Assembly (NCBI GenBank): GCA_963974485.1
Contig: CAXBBS010000003.1
Coordinates: forward strand, 1-64,000
DNA length: 64,000 bases
Reading direction: 5' to 3'
Origin: JAALKW01 sp963974485
Lineage (GTDB): Bacteria > Pseudomonadota > Gammaproteobacteria > Legionellales > Legionellaceae
The position numbers and the translations under genes are program-made. The notes below the pieces were generated by a model. That model saw only the letters and a list, made by a program, of their open reading frames with translations, was not told the DNA's origin and searched no databases. This document shows positions 53,311 to 62,805 of the stretch, piece after piece (position 1 is the first letter of the stretch; each line of letters starts with the position of its first letter).

Positions 53311-53850
53311 ATGATGCAAAAAAAAATTATTTTATTTAACAAGCCTTTCCAGGTACTCAGCCAATTTGAAGATGAGAACAATCGTCAGACATTAAAAAAA
53401 TATATTCCCATCAAAGAAGTCTACCCTGCCGGTCGATTAGATTATGACAGTGAAGGCCTCATGATTTTAACCAATTGCGGCAAAACACAACATAAGATCA
53501 GTGATCCCAAAAATAAAATGAGCAAAACTTATTGGGTTCAAATTGAAAATATTCCGACAGCGTTAGATTTAAAAAAAATTAGAAACGGCATTCAAATTAA
53601 AGATCATCAATGCCTACCGGCTCAGATAAAAATCATCGATGAGCCTTTAATTTGGGAACGCGTACCGCCGATTCGAGAACGAAAAAGTATTCCAACCTGT
53701 TGGTTAGAACTGAGTATTTGTGAAGGTAAAAACCGCCAAGTCAGACGAATGACGGCTGCGATGGGGTTTCCGACATTAAGGCTTATACGCGTTAAAATTG
53801 GACCGTGGCAACTCAATCAACTTAAACCAGGCGAATATAAAGTAATCTAA
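53311..53850 (+). CDS. rluE: 23S rRNA pseudouridine synthase RluE
   Basis: The 179-residue protein lacks an S4 domain and begins IILFNKPFQVLSQFEDE. It has AGRLDYDSEGLMILTN with the catalytic Asp, and CEGKNRQVRRMTAAMGFPTLRLIRV. This matches RluE, which modifies U2457 of 23S rRNA. It follows the HIT gene by 12 bp, so the two are probably co-transcribed. Confidence 0.92.
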   Translation: MMQKKIILFNKPFQVLSQFEDENNRQTLKKYIPIKEVYPAGRLDYDSEGLMILTNCGKTQHKISDPKNKMSKTYWVQIENIPTALDLKKIRNGIQIKDHQCLPAQIKIIDEPLIWERVPPIRERKSIPTCWLELSICEGKNRQVRRMTAAMGFPTLRLIRVKIGPWQLNQLKPGEYKVI

Positions 53851-53856
53851 AATTTT

Positions 53857-54849
53857 TTATGGGAATAATTTTAGGTATTTTGCATACCCCTCTTTTTCTA
53901 AATCTTCTTTGGGGATAAAGCGCAACGCCGCGGAATTAATGCAGTAACGTAAACCGGTGGGTTCAGGGCCATCTTTAAATACATGCCCCAAGTGTGAATC
54001 GGCTTGCTTTGAACGAACCTCGGTTCGCACAATCACGAAATAACTTCGATCTTTCTTAAGAACAATCGCCTGCTCATCTAAAACTTGCGTAAAACTAGGC
54101 CAACCCGTACCTGAAGCATATTTATCTTTTGAACTAAACAACGGTTCACCTGAAACCACATCCACATAAATGCCTTCGCGCTTATTATCCCAGTAAGGAT
54201 TATCAAACGGCCTTTCTGTTGCTGATTCTTGGGTTACTTTATATTGCAATGGCGTCAGCTTATCTAATTGCTTTTTGTTCATCAGATGCCCCACCTCTTG
54301 TAATCGTTGATCACGCCCACAGGTATAACGATAATACTTATATCTTAAGGGATTTTTTTTAGCATAATCTTGATGATAAGCCTCTGCTGCATAAAACTGC
54401 GTTGATGGTAGGATTTCGGTGTACACGTGCGGGAGTTTTTTTTCTAATGCTTGCTTCGTCGCGATAGCTATATTTTTTTGATATTGATCGCGATAAAAAA
54501 TAGCTGTTCTATATTGAGGTCCTGAATCACAAAATTGCTTATTTTTGACTGTAGGGTCGATATGCTTCCAAAAATAATTTACTAATGCTTGATAGCTAAT
54601 GATTTTATCATCAAACACAACCCTCACAGACTCTGCATAATTTGTTAAGCCATCAGAAACAGAAGTATACGTCGGGTTTGGGGTTGTCCCACCGTCAAAC
54701 CCTGACTCAGCAGAAATAACGCCGGGTAACTTTTCAAAATCAGCTTCAAGACACCAAAAACATCCACCGGCAAAAATAGCCTCCGTACGCTGACTAAATG
54801 CAGGGTTGATTTGCATCAGCAATACCATCAGAACAATCCATGCTCGCAT
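53857..54849 (-). CDS. msrAB: Periplasmic methionine sulfoxide reductase MsrA/MsrB fusion
   Basis: The 330-residue protein has a signal peptide (WIVLMVLLMQINPAFS-Q), an MsrA domain with GGCFWCLEADFEKL (about 27-180), and an MsrB domain with YASGTGWPSFTQVLD and the catalytic Cys in GLRYCINSAALRF (about 195-325). It repairs both S and R sulfoxides. The signal peptide implies periplasmic protection. MsrB CxxC zinc sites are not evident. It converges on rluE with 6 bp between stops. Confidence 0.95.
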   Translation of the reverse strand: MRAWIVLMVLLMQINPAFSQRTEAIFAGGCFWCLEADFEKLPGVISAESGFDGGTTPNPTYTSVSDGLTNYAESVRVVFDDKIISYQALVNYFWKHIDPTVKNKQFCDSGPQYRTAIFYRDQYQKNIAIATKQALEKKLPHVYTEILPSTQFYAAEAYHQDYAKKNPLRYKYYRYTCGRDQRLQEVGHLMNKKQLDKLTPLQYKVTQESATERPFDNPYWDNKREGIYVDVVSGEPLFSSKDKYASGTGWPSFTQVLDEQAIVLKKDRSYFVIVRTEVRSKQADSHLGHVFKDGPEPTGLRYCINSAALRFIPKEDLEKEGYAKYLKLFP

Positions 54850-54895
54850 GACGTGACCTCATCTCAAAAAATATTAATATCTCAATATCTATTGA

Positions 54896-56605
54896 TTATA
54901 GCATCGCTTTACAAGAAGACTCTTCGACAGGCAAATAAGCTAATCCAAGCTCTAATGCTTTCATTGCCCCCGCTTGACACACCACAGTCATTGCCAGCTC
55001 TTTACACAATAATATTTTATATTCAGGTGTCAATTCATCATAAAATATTTTCAGCCCTTGCAAATTCATCGCATCTTTTGATGGAACGCTCGAATCAATC
55101 AAAGAATAAACAACCTCTGCCCGTGTTAACCCCATGCCAGGAAGACCTGCTTCAGTCATTTCAATCAAGCCACCTTCTTGGCTGCAACTAAATCCCACTT
55201 CACTGCTTATTTGTGCAAAAAATAAATGATGAACGATTTCGGCCACACCATACGTATCAAATGCATCTTCAAATGCTTGCTTAAAGACCTCAGGATCACT
55301 ATGTAAATTGGAACGACATAACTGAATAAATGCACGTAATTGGGTTCGCGAAGCATCCGTTATTTTAAGAAATTCTGGACGCATACACACATGAGGAACA
55401 ATCGATATTAAAAATGCTTGCTTGTTCACCGCTTCAAAAAAACCACGTTCATCATAATCTGCAGAAAAACCTCCTGCATCATAATATTCTCGAAGCCTAT
55501 CACCATCATAATAGGCTTTGAACTTCGTTGATGTAAAGAATGCTTCAAGCACCGAAACTTCATGATAATAGTGTTTAATGAGAGATAATGTATTCATGTT
55601 TGATTGCTTCAGTTGCATCAAAGCGTTTAACAACGATGCCCCTGGATTTTTATCGTTCGCTCCAACCAATATCGTCGTAATATTGATACGTTCAATCAAG
55701 CTCTGGTTAGATTTCAACGCAAGTGAAAAACGCTTATCTTCTGCCGTTTTTTCTAAAACAAACAATAACTCAATGAGATCCAGTGTACGTTTCTGGCTGT
55801 AAATCATGGTCGTTCCACACACAATGATGCGATGAGCCATAAATTGTAGTATGTGTTTAACGGCTATCTCTTCAGCTGTTGCGTGTATCTCATCATCAGA
55901 AAGATTCAAGGCGGTATTTAACCAAGCAATCACACGTTCGGCTGTAATTTCTTCATTGCTCGAACCTAAACGTTGATTTTTCTGTTCATGATCATGAAGT
56001 CGTATCATGCACGCGATACTTGCCCGAAAAAATACATCGCTTGGGGTTTCTGTTTGCCACATACCCAATTGTTTAAGCATATTCATCGTGCGCCATTCTA
56101 TTTCAAGCGCATGAGGCAAATCATGATGAACAAGCTCGTGCTCTTCTGCTGATAGACTTAAATCATGGGCATGTTCATCCGAAACAGCGTTTATTCGCGC
56201 AATAATATCAAAATCAGAGGGTAAGCCTGCAAGATAGCGATCAAGTAAGCTCAAGCAATCGTCAGGCAAAGCGCGTTGTTGCTTGATTGATGTACTTACG
56301 GCATTGATATGGCTTCTATTTATTGATATTTTGCACGCTAATGATTTATCTTCAATCCATTGATCAAATACATCGAGCTTGTCGCTGTCACTGGTTGCTT
56401 CGTGTTGTAAAAGTGAACTGAGCAATTCCAACGAGGCTATATTGAAATGCTCTTCACCGGAAAAACTCCAACGCTCACTAAAGCTGCGCTCTAGCTCAGC
56501 GATGCTCGCATGTCTTGGTTTAAATAAAGTTCCGTCTGGTATGGCACGATCGTCCTTTGCATGATCATCTGAACATGCATATTTACTCATAACACCACCA
56601 CCCAT
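54896..56605 (-). CDS. Uncharacterised 569-aa helical protein, possible HD-like domain
   Basis: I do not recognise a family. The protein is alpha-helical, with no signal peptide or membrane segment. A stretch at about 150-215, HHDLPHALEIEWRT followed by ACMIRLHDHEQKNQ, is spaced like the H...HD motif of HD phosphohydrolases, and ILVGANDKNP comes later; this is suggestive only. The start MGGGVM has AGGTGA upstream; a second ATG lies at 56590. Neighbours (coaX, msrAB) give no clue. An effector is possible given its size and novelty. Confidence 0.75.
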   Translation of the reverse strand: MGGGVMSKYACSDDHAKDDRAIPDGTLFKPRHASIAELERSFSERWSFSGEEHFNIASLELLSSLLQHEATSDSDKLDVFDQWIEDKSLACKISINRSHINAVSTSIKQQRALPDDCLSLLDRYLAGLPSDFDIIARINAVSDEHAHDLSLSAEEHELVHHDLPHALEIEWRTMNMLKQLGMWQTETPSDVFFRASIACMIRLHDHEQKNQRLGSSNEEITAERVIAWLNTALNLSDDEIHATAEEIAVKHILQFMAHRIIVCGTTMIYSQKRTLDLIELLFVLEKTAEDKRFSLALKSNQSLIERINITTILVGANDKNPGASLLNALMQLKQSNMNTLSLIKHYYHEVSVLEAFFTSTKFKAYYDGDRLREYYDAGGFSADYDERGFFEAVNKQAFLISIVPHVCMRPEFLKITDASRTQLRAFIQLCRSNLHSDPEVFKQAFEDAFDTYGVAEIVHHLFFAQISSEVGFSCSQEGGLIEMTEAGLPGMGLTRAEVVYSLIDSSVPSKDAMNLQGLKIFYDELTPEYKILLCKELAMTVVCQAGAMKALELGLAYLPVEESSCKAML

Positions 56606-56648
56606 ATAATATTCACCTATACAATAATTAGTAATTAATTTTTTGATT

Positions 56649-57413
56649 TTAATTCATGAGCGCTGCTAAACGCAGGCCTTCGAGCACTAAGTCAGGAAGT
56701 ACATGATCAAACACGTTCTCTTGCTCAAATAAACCCGCAAAACCACCGGTTGCAAGCACAAAGAAAGATTGCTCGGGAAAATGCTGTTTTTTAACTTGTC
56801 GAACCAATTCTCGAACCGTACCAAGCGCTCCAAAATAGACCCCAGATTGGATGCTTTCAACCGTTGAACGTCCAACCACATCACGTACACGTACAATATC
56901 AACCGAAGGAAGTTTTGCCGTATTACTCGATAGCGCATCCATCGATAAACGAAGGCCCGGAAGAATCGCACCACCTAAATAACGTTTATTTGCATCAACC
57001 ACACAGAACGTCGTGGCTGTTCCAAAATCAAAAATAACCAGCGGTACACCAGGAAAACGATGTGTTGCTGCAATCGCATCCGCGATACGATCCGCCCCCA
57101 CATCGATAGGATTTCGATATTGAATATTAAGGCCTGTTTTGACACCCGCTTGCAAAAAAAAGGGCTCTATCGAAAAATACTTAATGCACGCCGAACGTAA
57201 CGAATAATCCAGTCGGGGCACGACCGATCCAATCGATATCTGCGTAATTTCTTTAGGATCGCACGCATTTTCACGTAAGACCTGCTTTAAAAAAAGGCCA
57301 ATTTCATCTGACGTGCTTTCTTTCGAGGCATGCCGAAAACGAAGTTTAATCTCTTCATCTTGAAACACCCCCCCATAGATATGCGAATTTCCTACGTCCA
57401 AACACAGCATCAT
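56649..57413 (-). CDS. coaX: Type III pantothenate kinase
   Basis: CoaX performs the first step of CoA synthesis, phosphorylating pantothenate, and is not inhibited by CoA. The 254-residue ASKHA-fold protein shows CLDVGNSHIYGGVF, GADRIADAIAATHRFPG and FDFGTATTFCVVDANKRYLGG. It lies 22 bp after gltX on the same strand and is probably co-transcribed. Confidence 0.94.
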   Translation of the reverse strand: MMLCLDVGNSHIYGGVFQDEEIKLRFRHASKESTSDEIGLFLKQVLRENACDPKEITQISIGSVVPRLDYSLRSACIKYFSIEPFFLQAGVKTGLNIQYRNPIDVGADRIADAIAATHRFPGVPLVIFDFGTATTFCVVDANKRYLGGAILPGLRLSMDALSSNTAKLPSVDIVRVRDVVGRSTVESIQSGVYFGALGTVRELVRQVKKQHFPEQSFFVLATGGFAGLFEQENVFDHVLPDLVLEGLRLAALMN

Positions 57414-57435
57414 ATCAAATAAACCTTTTTAAAAA

Positions 57436-58848
57436 TTAACCTGCAGCGCGCACACGAATACGCTCTAAACCTTCGGCTAAACGGCTTAAAACACGGCGCT
57501 TCCCAATCATGGTCAACGTTGCGTCAATCGCCGGTGAATTACTTCCACCTGTTATCGCCACGCGAAGAGGTTGCGCGATTTTCCCCATATTTAAATCAAA
57601 CTCAGCAGCTACGTCATTGATGCATGTTTGCACAACATCCGCTTCCCACGTAGTCACAGCTTCCAAACGCTTGAATAAAGCTTCAAGAGGCTCCAACACA
57701 ACAGGGCGAAGGTGTTTTTTAACAGCGGATTCGTCGTATTCTAACACATTACAATAAAAATATGTGCTTTTATCGCGCATATCAACCAATGTTTTACAAC
57801 GCTCGGCTTGCACACGCACAACATCTGATAATGCCGGGCCATCGGTAATATCTATGCCTTGTTCGTCAAAATGAAATTTTAACGCTGCAGCAACCTCAAC
57901 AGGATCATCATTTTTTTGATAATGCTGGTTCAACCAAAACAGTTTTTCATAACTAAAACTTGAGGCTCCTCGACCCACATGTTCTAAATCAAAAAGCTGT
58001 TGCATTTCAGATAAACTAAAAATCTCTTGGTCGCCATGAGACCACCCTAAACGCACCAAATAATTTAATAACGCATGCGGTAAAATACCCATGTTTTTAA
58101 ATTCCAGTACGCTCACCGCACCATGACGTTTTGACAAACGCTTACCGTCTTCACCCAAGATCATCGGCAAATGAGCAAACACTGGAACAGCAACACCTAA
58201 AGCTTGGTACATGTTAATTTGACGAGGTGTATTATTAATATGATCATCACCTCGAATCACGTGTGTAATCCCCATGTCCGAGTCGTCAATTACCACTGCA
58301 AAATTGTACGTTGGGTTACCGTCTGAGCGAACTAAAATCACATCATCTAATTCTTGATTCGCCACATGAATAGGGCCATACACGCGGTCCTCAAACGACA
58401 CCACACCTTCCTGTGGGTTTTTAAAACGCACCACATACGATTCATCTGCGGTAGGCTGCACATCACGGCCACGGCAATGCCCGTCGTAACGTGGTTTTTC
58501 TTTATTCTCCATCTGTGTTGCACGCAGTGTTTCAAGACGTTCTTTACTACAGGTACACCGATAGGCTTGACCCGACGCTAACCATGCATCACTGATTTCT
58601 TGATAACGTGCGTAACGTGCGGTTTGATATTCAGGCTCTTCATCTGAAGCTAAGCCAAGCCACGCCATACCATCTAAAATTGCCTGAACAGATGCCTGTG
58701 TGGAGCGCGCTTCATCGGTATCTTCGATCCGTAAAATAAATTGTCCTTGATTGGCTTTGGCATAAAGCCACGCAAACAAGGCTGTACGTACCGAACCCAC
58801 GTGCAAAGATCCCGTTGGGCTTGGGGCGAAACGTGTTTTAACCACCAT
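57436..58848 (-). CDS. gltX: Glutamyl-tRNA synthetase
   Basis: This 470-residue class I enzyme has RFAPSPTGSLHVGSVRTAL (HIGH motif), RGDDHINNTPRQINMYQALG and KRLSKRHGA (KMSKS). Only the zinc-like C-x-C of the acceptor-binding insert is seen (CTCSKE). The ATG at 58848 is preferred over the upstream TTG, with GGAG nine bases before it. GltX is the known target of E. coli HipA, and a truncated hipA lies elsewhere in the window. Confidence 0.96.
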   Translation of the reverse strand: MVVKTRFAPSPTGSLHVGSVRTALFAWLYAKANQGQFILRIEDTDEARSTQASVQAILDGMAWLGLASDEEPEYQTARYARYQEISDAWLASGQAYRCTCSKERLETLRATQMENKEKPRYDGHCRGRDVQPTADESYVVRFKNPQEGVVSFEDRVYGPIHVANQELDDVILVRSDGNPTYNFAVVIDDSDMGITHVIRGDDHINNTPRQINMYQALGVAVPVFAHLPMILGEDGKRLSKRHGAVSVLEFKNMGILPHALLNYLVRLGWSHGDQEIFSLSEMQQLFDLEHVGRGASSFSYEKLFWLNQHYQKNDDPVEVAAALKFHFDEQGIDITDGPALSDVVRVQAERCKTLVDMRDKSTYFYCNVLEYDESAVKKHLRPVVLEPLEALFKRLEAVTTWEADVVQTCINDVAAEFDLNMGKIAQPLRVAITGGSNSPAIDATLTMIGKRRVLSRLAEGLERIRVRAAG

Positions 58849-58931
58849 GAACAATTACTCCATTTTACGCTACTTAAAGTTACAGGTATAATAGCCGAAA
58901 TTCATCAGGGCGAAAAGCCGTATAGGTTTAT

Positions 58932-61373
58932 ATGAAAGGATTGGGAATAAAACAACAACTTCGTATCGCAACATTAATGCCCGTACTCTTCATCGTCTTT
59001 TTATTTACCTGTATTTATAATACAAAGCTTCATCTTGTGCTTGAGGCGTATATTTTTCATCTGTGCGAAGCGTACTTATATCAATTCGTGCCGACGGCCC
59101 CATCGCTTATGTTGCACGAACACTACCAAACGTTACAGCGCTTGGTCGATGCGTCGATGCTTATCATCAGTTTGCTTATCGGGCTTGCCGGAATATTTTT
59201 AAGCTCGCTCTTCCACCTATTTCTTATTAATAAAATCTACCTGCCTATTTCGCGATTGCGACATACCATGACACAAATATCACATGGTGCTTTCGAAACC
59301 CCCATCAAACACGGCACACCTGGCGCACTCGGCATGATTGAGCAAGGCTGTCTTGATTTGCAGCAACGTCATCTAGAAGCTTTAAACGATTTTAATCAAC
59401 ATGTTGATACGGCGACCCATGACTTACAGCAGGGCCTAGAACATCTTGAGGAAAAAAATGTTCAGCTATTACTGGATAAACGTAAAGCCGAAGAAAAGCT
59501 CAAACATAAATCTGAACTCATCACGAGCTTAAGTCACGAAATTCGTACACCCATGAACGGGATTATCGGTTTTGCTAATTTGCTTTTAGAAACGCCACTG
59601 AACCCACTTGCACGCGATCATGTAAAAACCATCAAAAGCTCTGCCAAAGATTTACTCTCGATTCTTAATAATATTCTTGATTACTCTAAAATTAATGCGG
59701 GAAAATTACATCTTGATGCCATTCCATTAGATATTCGAAATTGTATCGACGACGTTTTAGCGCTGGCTGCACCCAACGCACATAAAAAAGGCTTAGATCT
59801 GATTCCATCCACCTCCCTCGATGTACCTAAAATCATGGTCGGCGATCCACTCCGCGTCAAACAAATTATTAATAATTTAATCAGCAATGCCATCAAATTT
59901 ACCGACCAAGGTCATGTTCTTATACGTACGCAGGTACACAACATCACCGAGAAAACCTACACCCTGTGCCTTTCAGTAACCGACACCGGTATCGGTATAT
60001 CACACCATGATCAATCCACCCTGTTTCATGCCTTTCATCAAGCAAGCGACAGCCTATCACGTCGCTGCGGGGGCTCAGGTCTTGGTCTTGTTATCTGCAA
60101 ACAGCTTGCAGAACACATGCAAGGTCACATTACGTTAGAAAGCGATACCAACCAAGGCACAACGTTCTCTGTTTATTTAACCTTTGCCAAATTACCGGCC
60201 TACGAAGTAGAAAAAACACAACCAAAACGCTTTGCTCACATCAAAGTACTTTGTTTTGACGACAACCTCTTACATCTTGAGGCGCTGTGCCATGGTCTTG
60301 GGCATTTTGGTATCACCTGCATTCGTGTGGAATCTTTTGAGCATCTTGCCACGGCGTTTACTACGCACACCGATTGCCAACTCGCCTTCGTCAACGTTAG
60401 CCCTCACCATGAAGAAAAAATCAGCGCGATTTTAACTCAGCAAAGCATCCCAACCGTGCTTACGTCCACCTGGTTTATTCAACACTACCAAGCGCTTGGT
60501 GCACAAGGTTTTCTAGTAAAACCACCTAACATACAAAAATTACAAGATACCGTTGAATCATTACTGCTTCAAACCGCGTCTCCCACCACCCATCAACCTG
60601 AACTGGATCATCTACGAGCCAACCTACGCTCAATGCGACCAAGCATTCTTATCGCTGAAGATAATGCCGTCAATCGCATGCTTTTAAATGCATGGCTTGG
60701 CACCAGCGGATCCATCGATATCGTCGACGATGGTGAACAAGCCCTTGCGATGTGCCATCAAAAACATTTTGATGCGATTCTTATTGATTTACATATGCCA
60801 AATTTAAACGGCCTTGACGCCACACGGCTTATTCGTGAACACACCCTATTAAACAAGCAAACCCCTGTGATTCTTATCAGTGCCGACAGTCATGATTTAG
60901 ATCGTGCTTATCTAGAGGCCCAAGGCATCGATCGTAAACTACCTAAACCTATCGACGAAAAACTTTTACTGCATCATTTGCTTGCCGTGCTTCAAGACGC
61001 CAAAATCAAACCCATTAATTGGCCTACCTGTGTCCAAAAAATGTCAGGTAATAGCGCACTCGCCAAAGAGTTTCTTGAACAATTTGTTAACGAATTACCG
61101 GGTCATCGTGAAGCTATGCTGGATGCGATGAAAACACGTCATTATGAAGCGCTTCTGCAAACCGCACATAGTTTACGCGGTGCTTGCGGGTTTTGTGGTG
61201 TACCTAAATTGGAGCGATCACTTGCCAAACTTGAGTATCTAGCACAACATACCGATGCAGCCGATGCCTATACAGAAGTAAACAATGCACTGACCGATAG
61301 CATTCGACATATCGATGCTGTGATTCAAGCGCACACACAACTGGAACAAGAGCTCGAACTGATAACTGACTAA
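58932..61373 (+). CDS. letS: GacS/BarA/LetS-type hybrid sensor histidine kinase
   Basis: The 813-residue inner-membrane kinase has two helices (about 12-32 and 73-98) around a short periplasmic loop, a HAMP-like region and the H-box SLSHEIRTPMNGIIGFA. HATPase motifs are present (NLISNAIKFTDQG, GGSGLGLVICKQL). A degenerate receiver follows, whose phospho-Asp position reads AFVNVS, then a true receiver with ILIDLHMPNLNG and a C-terminal Hpt with HSLRGACGFCG. This phosphorelay layout is that of BarA/GacS/LetS, which through LetA-type regulators and small RNAs control the switch to transmissive phase. The symbol is by architecture. Confidence 0.88.
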   Translation: MKGLGIKQQLRIATLMPVLFIVFLFTCIYNTKLHLVLEAYIFHLCEAYLYQFVPTAPSLMLHEHYQTLQRLVDASMLIISLLIGLAGIFLSSLFHLFLINKIYLPISRLRHTMTQISHGAFETPIKHGTPGALGMIEQGCLDLQQRHLEALNDFNQHVDTATHDLQQGLEHLEEKNVQLLLDKRKAEEKLKHKSELITSLSHEIRTPMNGIIGFANLLLETPLNPLARDHVKTIKSSAKDLLSILNNILDYSKINAGKLHLDAIPLDIRNCIDDVLALAAPNAHKKGLDLIPSTSLDVPKIMVGDPLRVKQIINNLISNAIKFTDQGHVLIRTQVHNITEKTYTLCLSVTDTGIGISHHDQSTLFHAFHQASDSLSRRCGGSGLGLVICKQLAEHMQGHITLESDTNQGTTFSVYLTFAKLPAYEVEKTQPKRFAHIKVLCFDDNLLHLEALCHGLGHFGITCIRVESFEHLATAFTTHTDCQLAFVNVSPHHEEKISAILTQQSIPTVLTSTWFIQHYQALGAQGFLVKPPNIQKLQDTVESLLLQTASPTTHQPELDHLRANLRSMRPSILIAEDNAVNRMLLNAWLGTSGSIDIVDDGEQALAMCHQKHFDAILIDLHMPNLNGLDATRLIREHTLLNKQTPVILISADSHDLDRAYLEAQGIDRKLPKPIDEKLLLHHLLAVLQDAKIKPINWPTCVQKMSGNSALAKEFLEQFVNELPGHREAMLDAMKTRHYEALLQTAHSLRGACGFCGVPKLERSLAKLEYLAQHTDAADAYTEVNNALTDSIRHIDAVIQAHTQLEQELELITD

Positions 61374-61400
61374 ATATAACCACACGATAAGGGAACATCG

Positions 61401-62645
61401 ATGTCTATAAAAAATGCGATTTATGCACAATCTGGTGGCGTAACTGCCGTTATTAATGCTTCCGCTTGTGGGGTGATTCAAGCCGCACGCGCCCATCCCG
61501 ATAAAATAGGCAAAGTCTTCGCGGCAGAATCAGGCATCGTAGGCGCTCTCAACGAACGACTCATTGATACATCGCTCGAAAGTGACGAAGATATTGCGAA
61601 GCTCATGTACACGCCTTCCGGTGCTTTTGGCTCATGCCGTCACAAACTCAAAGACCAAGGCGAAGAATTTAAACGTCTTATCGACGTATTTAAAGCCCAT
61701 GATATTGGGTACTTTTTTTATAACGGCGGCGGTGACTCACAAGACACAGCGCACAAAGTAGCGACCATGAGCAAAGCGGCAGGCTACCCTGTGACTTGTA
61801 TCGGCATTCCTAAAACTGTGGATAACGATCTACCTTTTACCGACACCTGCCCAGGCTTTGGGTCTGTGGCTAAATACGTAGCAATTTCGACGCTCGAAGC
61901 AGGGTTTGATGTTGCCTCCATGGCAAAGACGTCTACTAAAGTCTTTATTTTAGAAGTCATGGGACGCCATGCAGGCTGGATTGCTGCCGCAAGTGGTTTA
62001 GCCAGCGAATCGGCTGAACAACCACCTCATCTTATTTTATTTCCAGAAATAGCGTTCGATCCCGAAGTCTTTATAAAACGCGTGGACGCGTGCGTTAAAC
62101 AGCACGGCTATTGTGTGGTGGTCGCGTCAGAAGGCATTCAAACTCAAGAAGGTAAGTTCTTAAGTGACGCGGGTCTTCGTGATGCATTCGGTCACGCGCA
62201 ATTAGGTGGCGTAGCCCCCGTGCTCGCAAACTTAGTTAAACAAAAACTTGGTTTAAAATATCATTGGGCCTTGGCGGATTATTTGCAACGTGCCGCACGC
62301 CATATTGCCTCGAGCGTCGATGTGGAACAAGCCTACGCGCTGGGTAAAGCTGCGGTCGAACTCGCTCTCGATGGCCATAATGCCATCATGCCGATCATCG
62401 TTCGTGAGAACGATGCGCCCTATCAATGGTCGATTAGCCATGTACCGCTTGCTGATGTTGCCAACCAAGAACGCGCCATGCCAAGCAATTTTATTCGTGA
62501 AGACGGTATGGGCATAACCGATGCGTGCCGACGGTATTTAGCACCGTTGATTCAAGGCGAAGCTTACCCTCCGTACCATGCTTCAGGTCTTCCTGACTAT
62601 GTGCGTCTTAAAAACGAATTAGTGGCACCTAAGCTTCCAAAATAA
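61401..62645 (+). CDS. pfp: Pyrophosphate-dependent 6-phosphofructokinase
   Basis: The enzyme interconverts fructose-6-phosphate and fructose-1,6-bisphosphate. The 414-residue protein has FYNGGGDSQDTAHK at the phosphoryl-donor site and PKTVDNDLPFTDTCPGFGS, where Lys in place of Gly before T-x-D-N-D is diagnostic of PPi use. MGRHAGWIAAASGLA binds the sugar phosphate. The reaction is reversible, so the enzyme can serve glycolysis or gluconeogenesis. It follows the sensor kinase by 27 bp. Confidence 0.93.
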   Translation: MSIKNAIYAQSGGVTAVINASACGVIQAARAHPDKIGKVFAAESGIVGALNERLIDTSLESDEDIAKLMYTPSGAFGSCRHKLKDQGEEFKRLIDVFKAHDIGYFFYNGGGDSQDTAHKVATMSKAAGYPVTCIGIPKTVDNDLPFTDTCPGFGSVAKYVAISTLEAGFDVASMAKTSTKVFILEVMGRHAGWIAAASGLASESAEQPPHLILFPEIAFDPEVFIKRVDACVKQHGYCVVVASEGIQTQEGKFLSDAGLRDAFGHAQLGGVAPVLANLVKQKLGLKYHWALADYLQRAARHIASSVDVEQAYALGKAAVELALDGHNAIMPIIVRENDAPYQWSISHVPLADVANQERAMPSNFIREDGMGITDACRRYLAPLIQGEAYPPYHASGLPDYVRLKNELVAPKLPK

Positions 62646-62662
62646 TCATCGCGAATATTCAG

Positions 62663-62702
62663 CCCCTTCAGGTTACTAATTTCTATAAGTAACCTAAGGG
62701 GG
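62663..62702. terminator. Hairpin terminator after pfp
   Basis: CCCCTTCAGGTTACT (62663-62677) pairs with AGTAACCTAAGGGG (62689-62702) with one bulged base, 18 bp past the pfp stop. There is no strong T run, so termination is probable rather than certain. Confidence 0.6.
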
Positions 62703-62805
62703 TTATACCACTCAAAATCTTATTTGACCGTACAACTTACTTTTTTTAAAATATCTGAAACTTTGCATTTTTAATTTAATTTTTATTTGTAAAACGGAGG
62801 CTATC

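Noticed and set aside
54896..54920. Possible CaaX box at the end of the 569-aa protein (ending C-K-A-M-L)
   Set aside because: The Cys is fifth from the end, not fourth, so it does not fit a CaaX motif.
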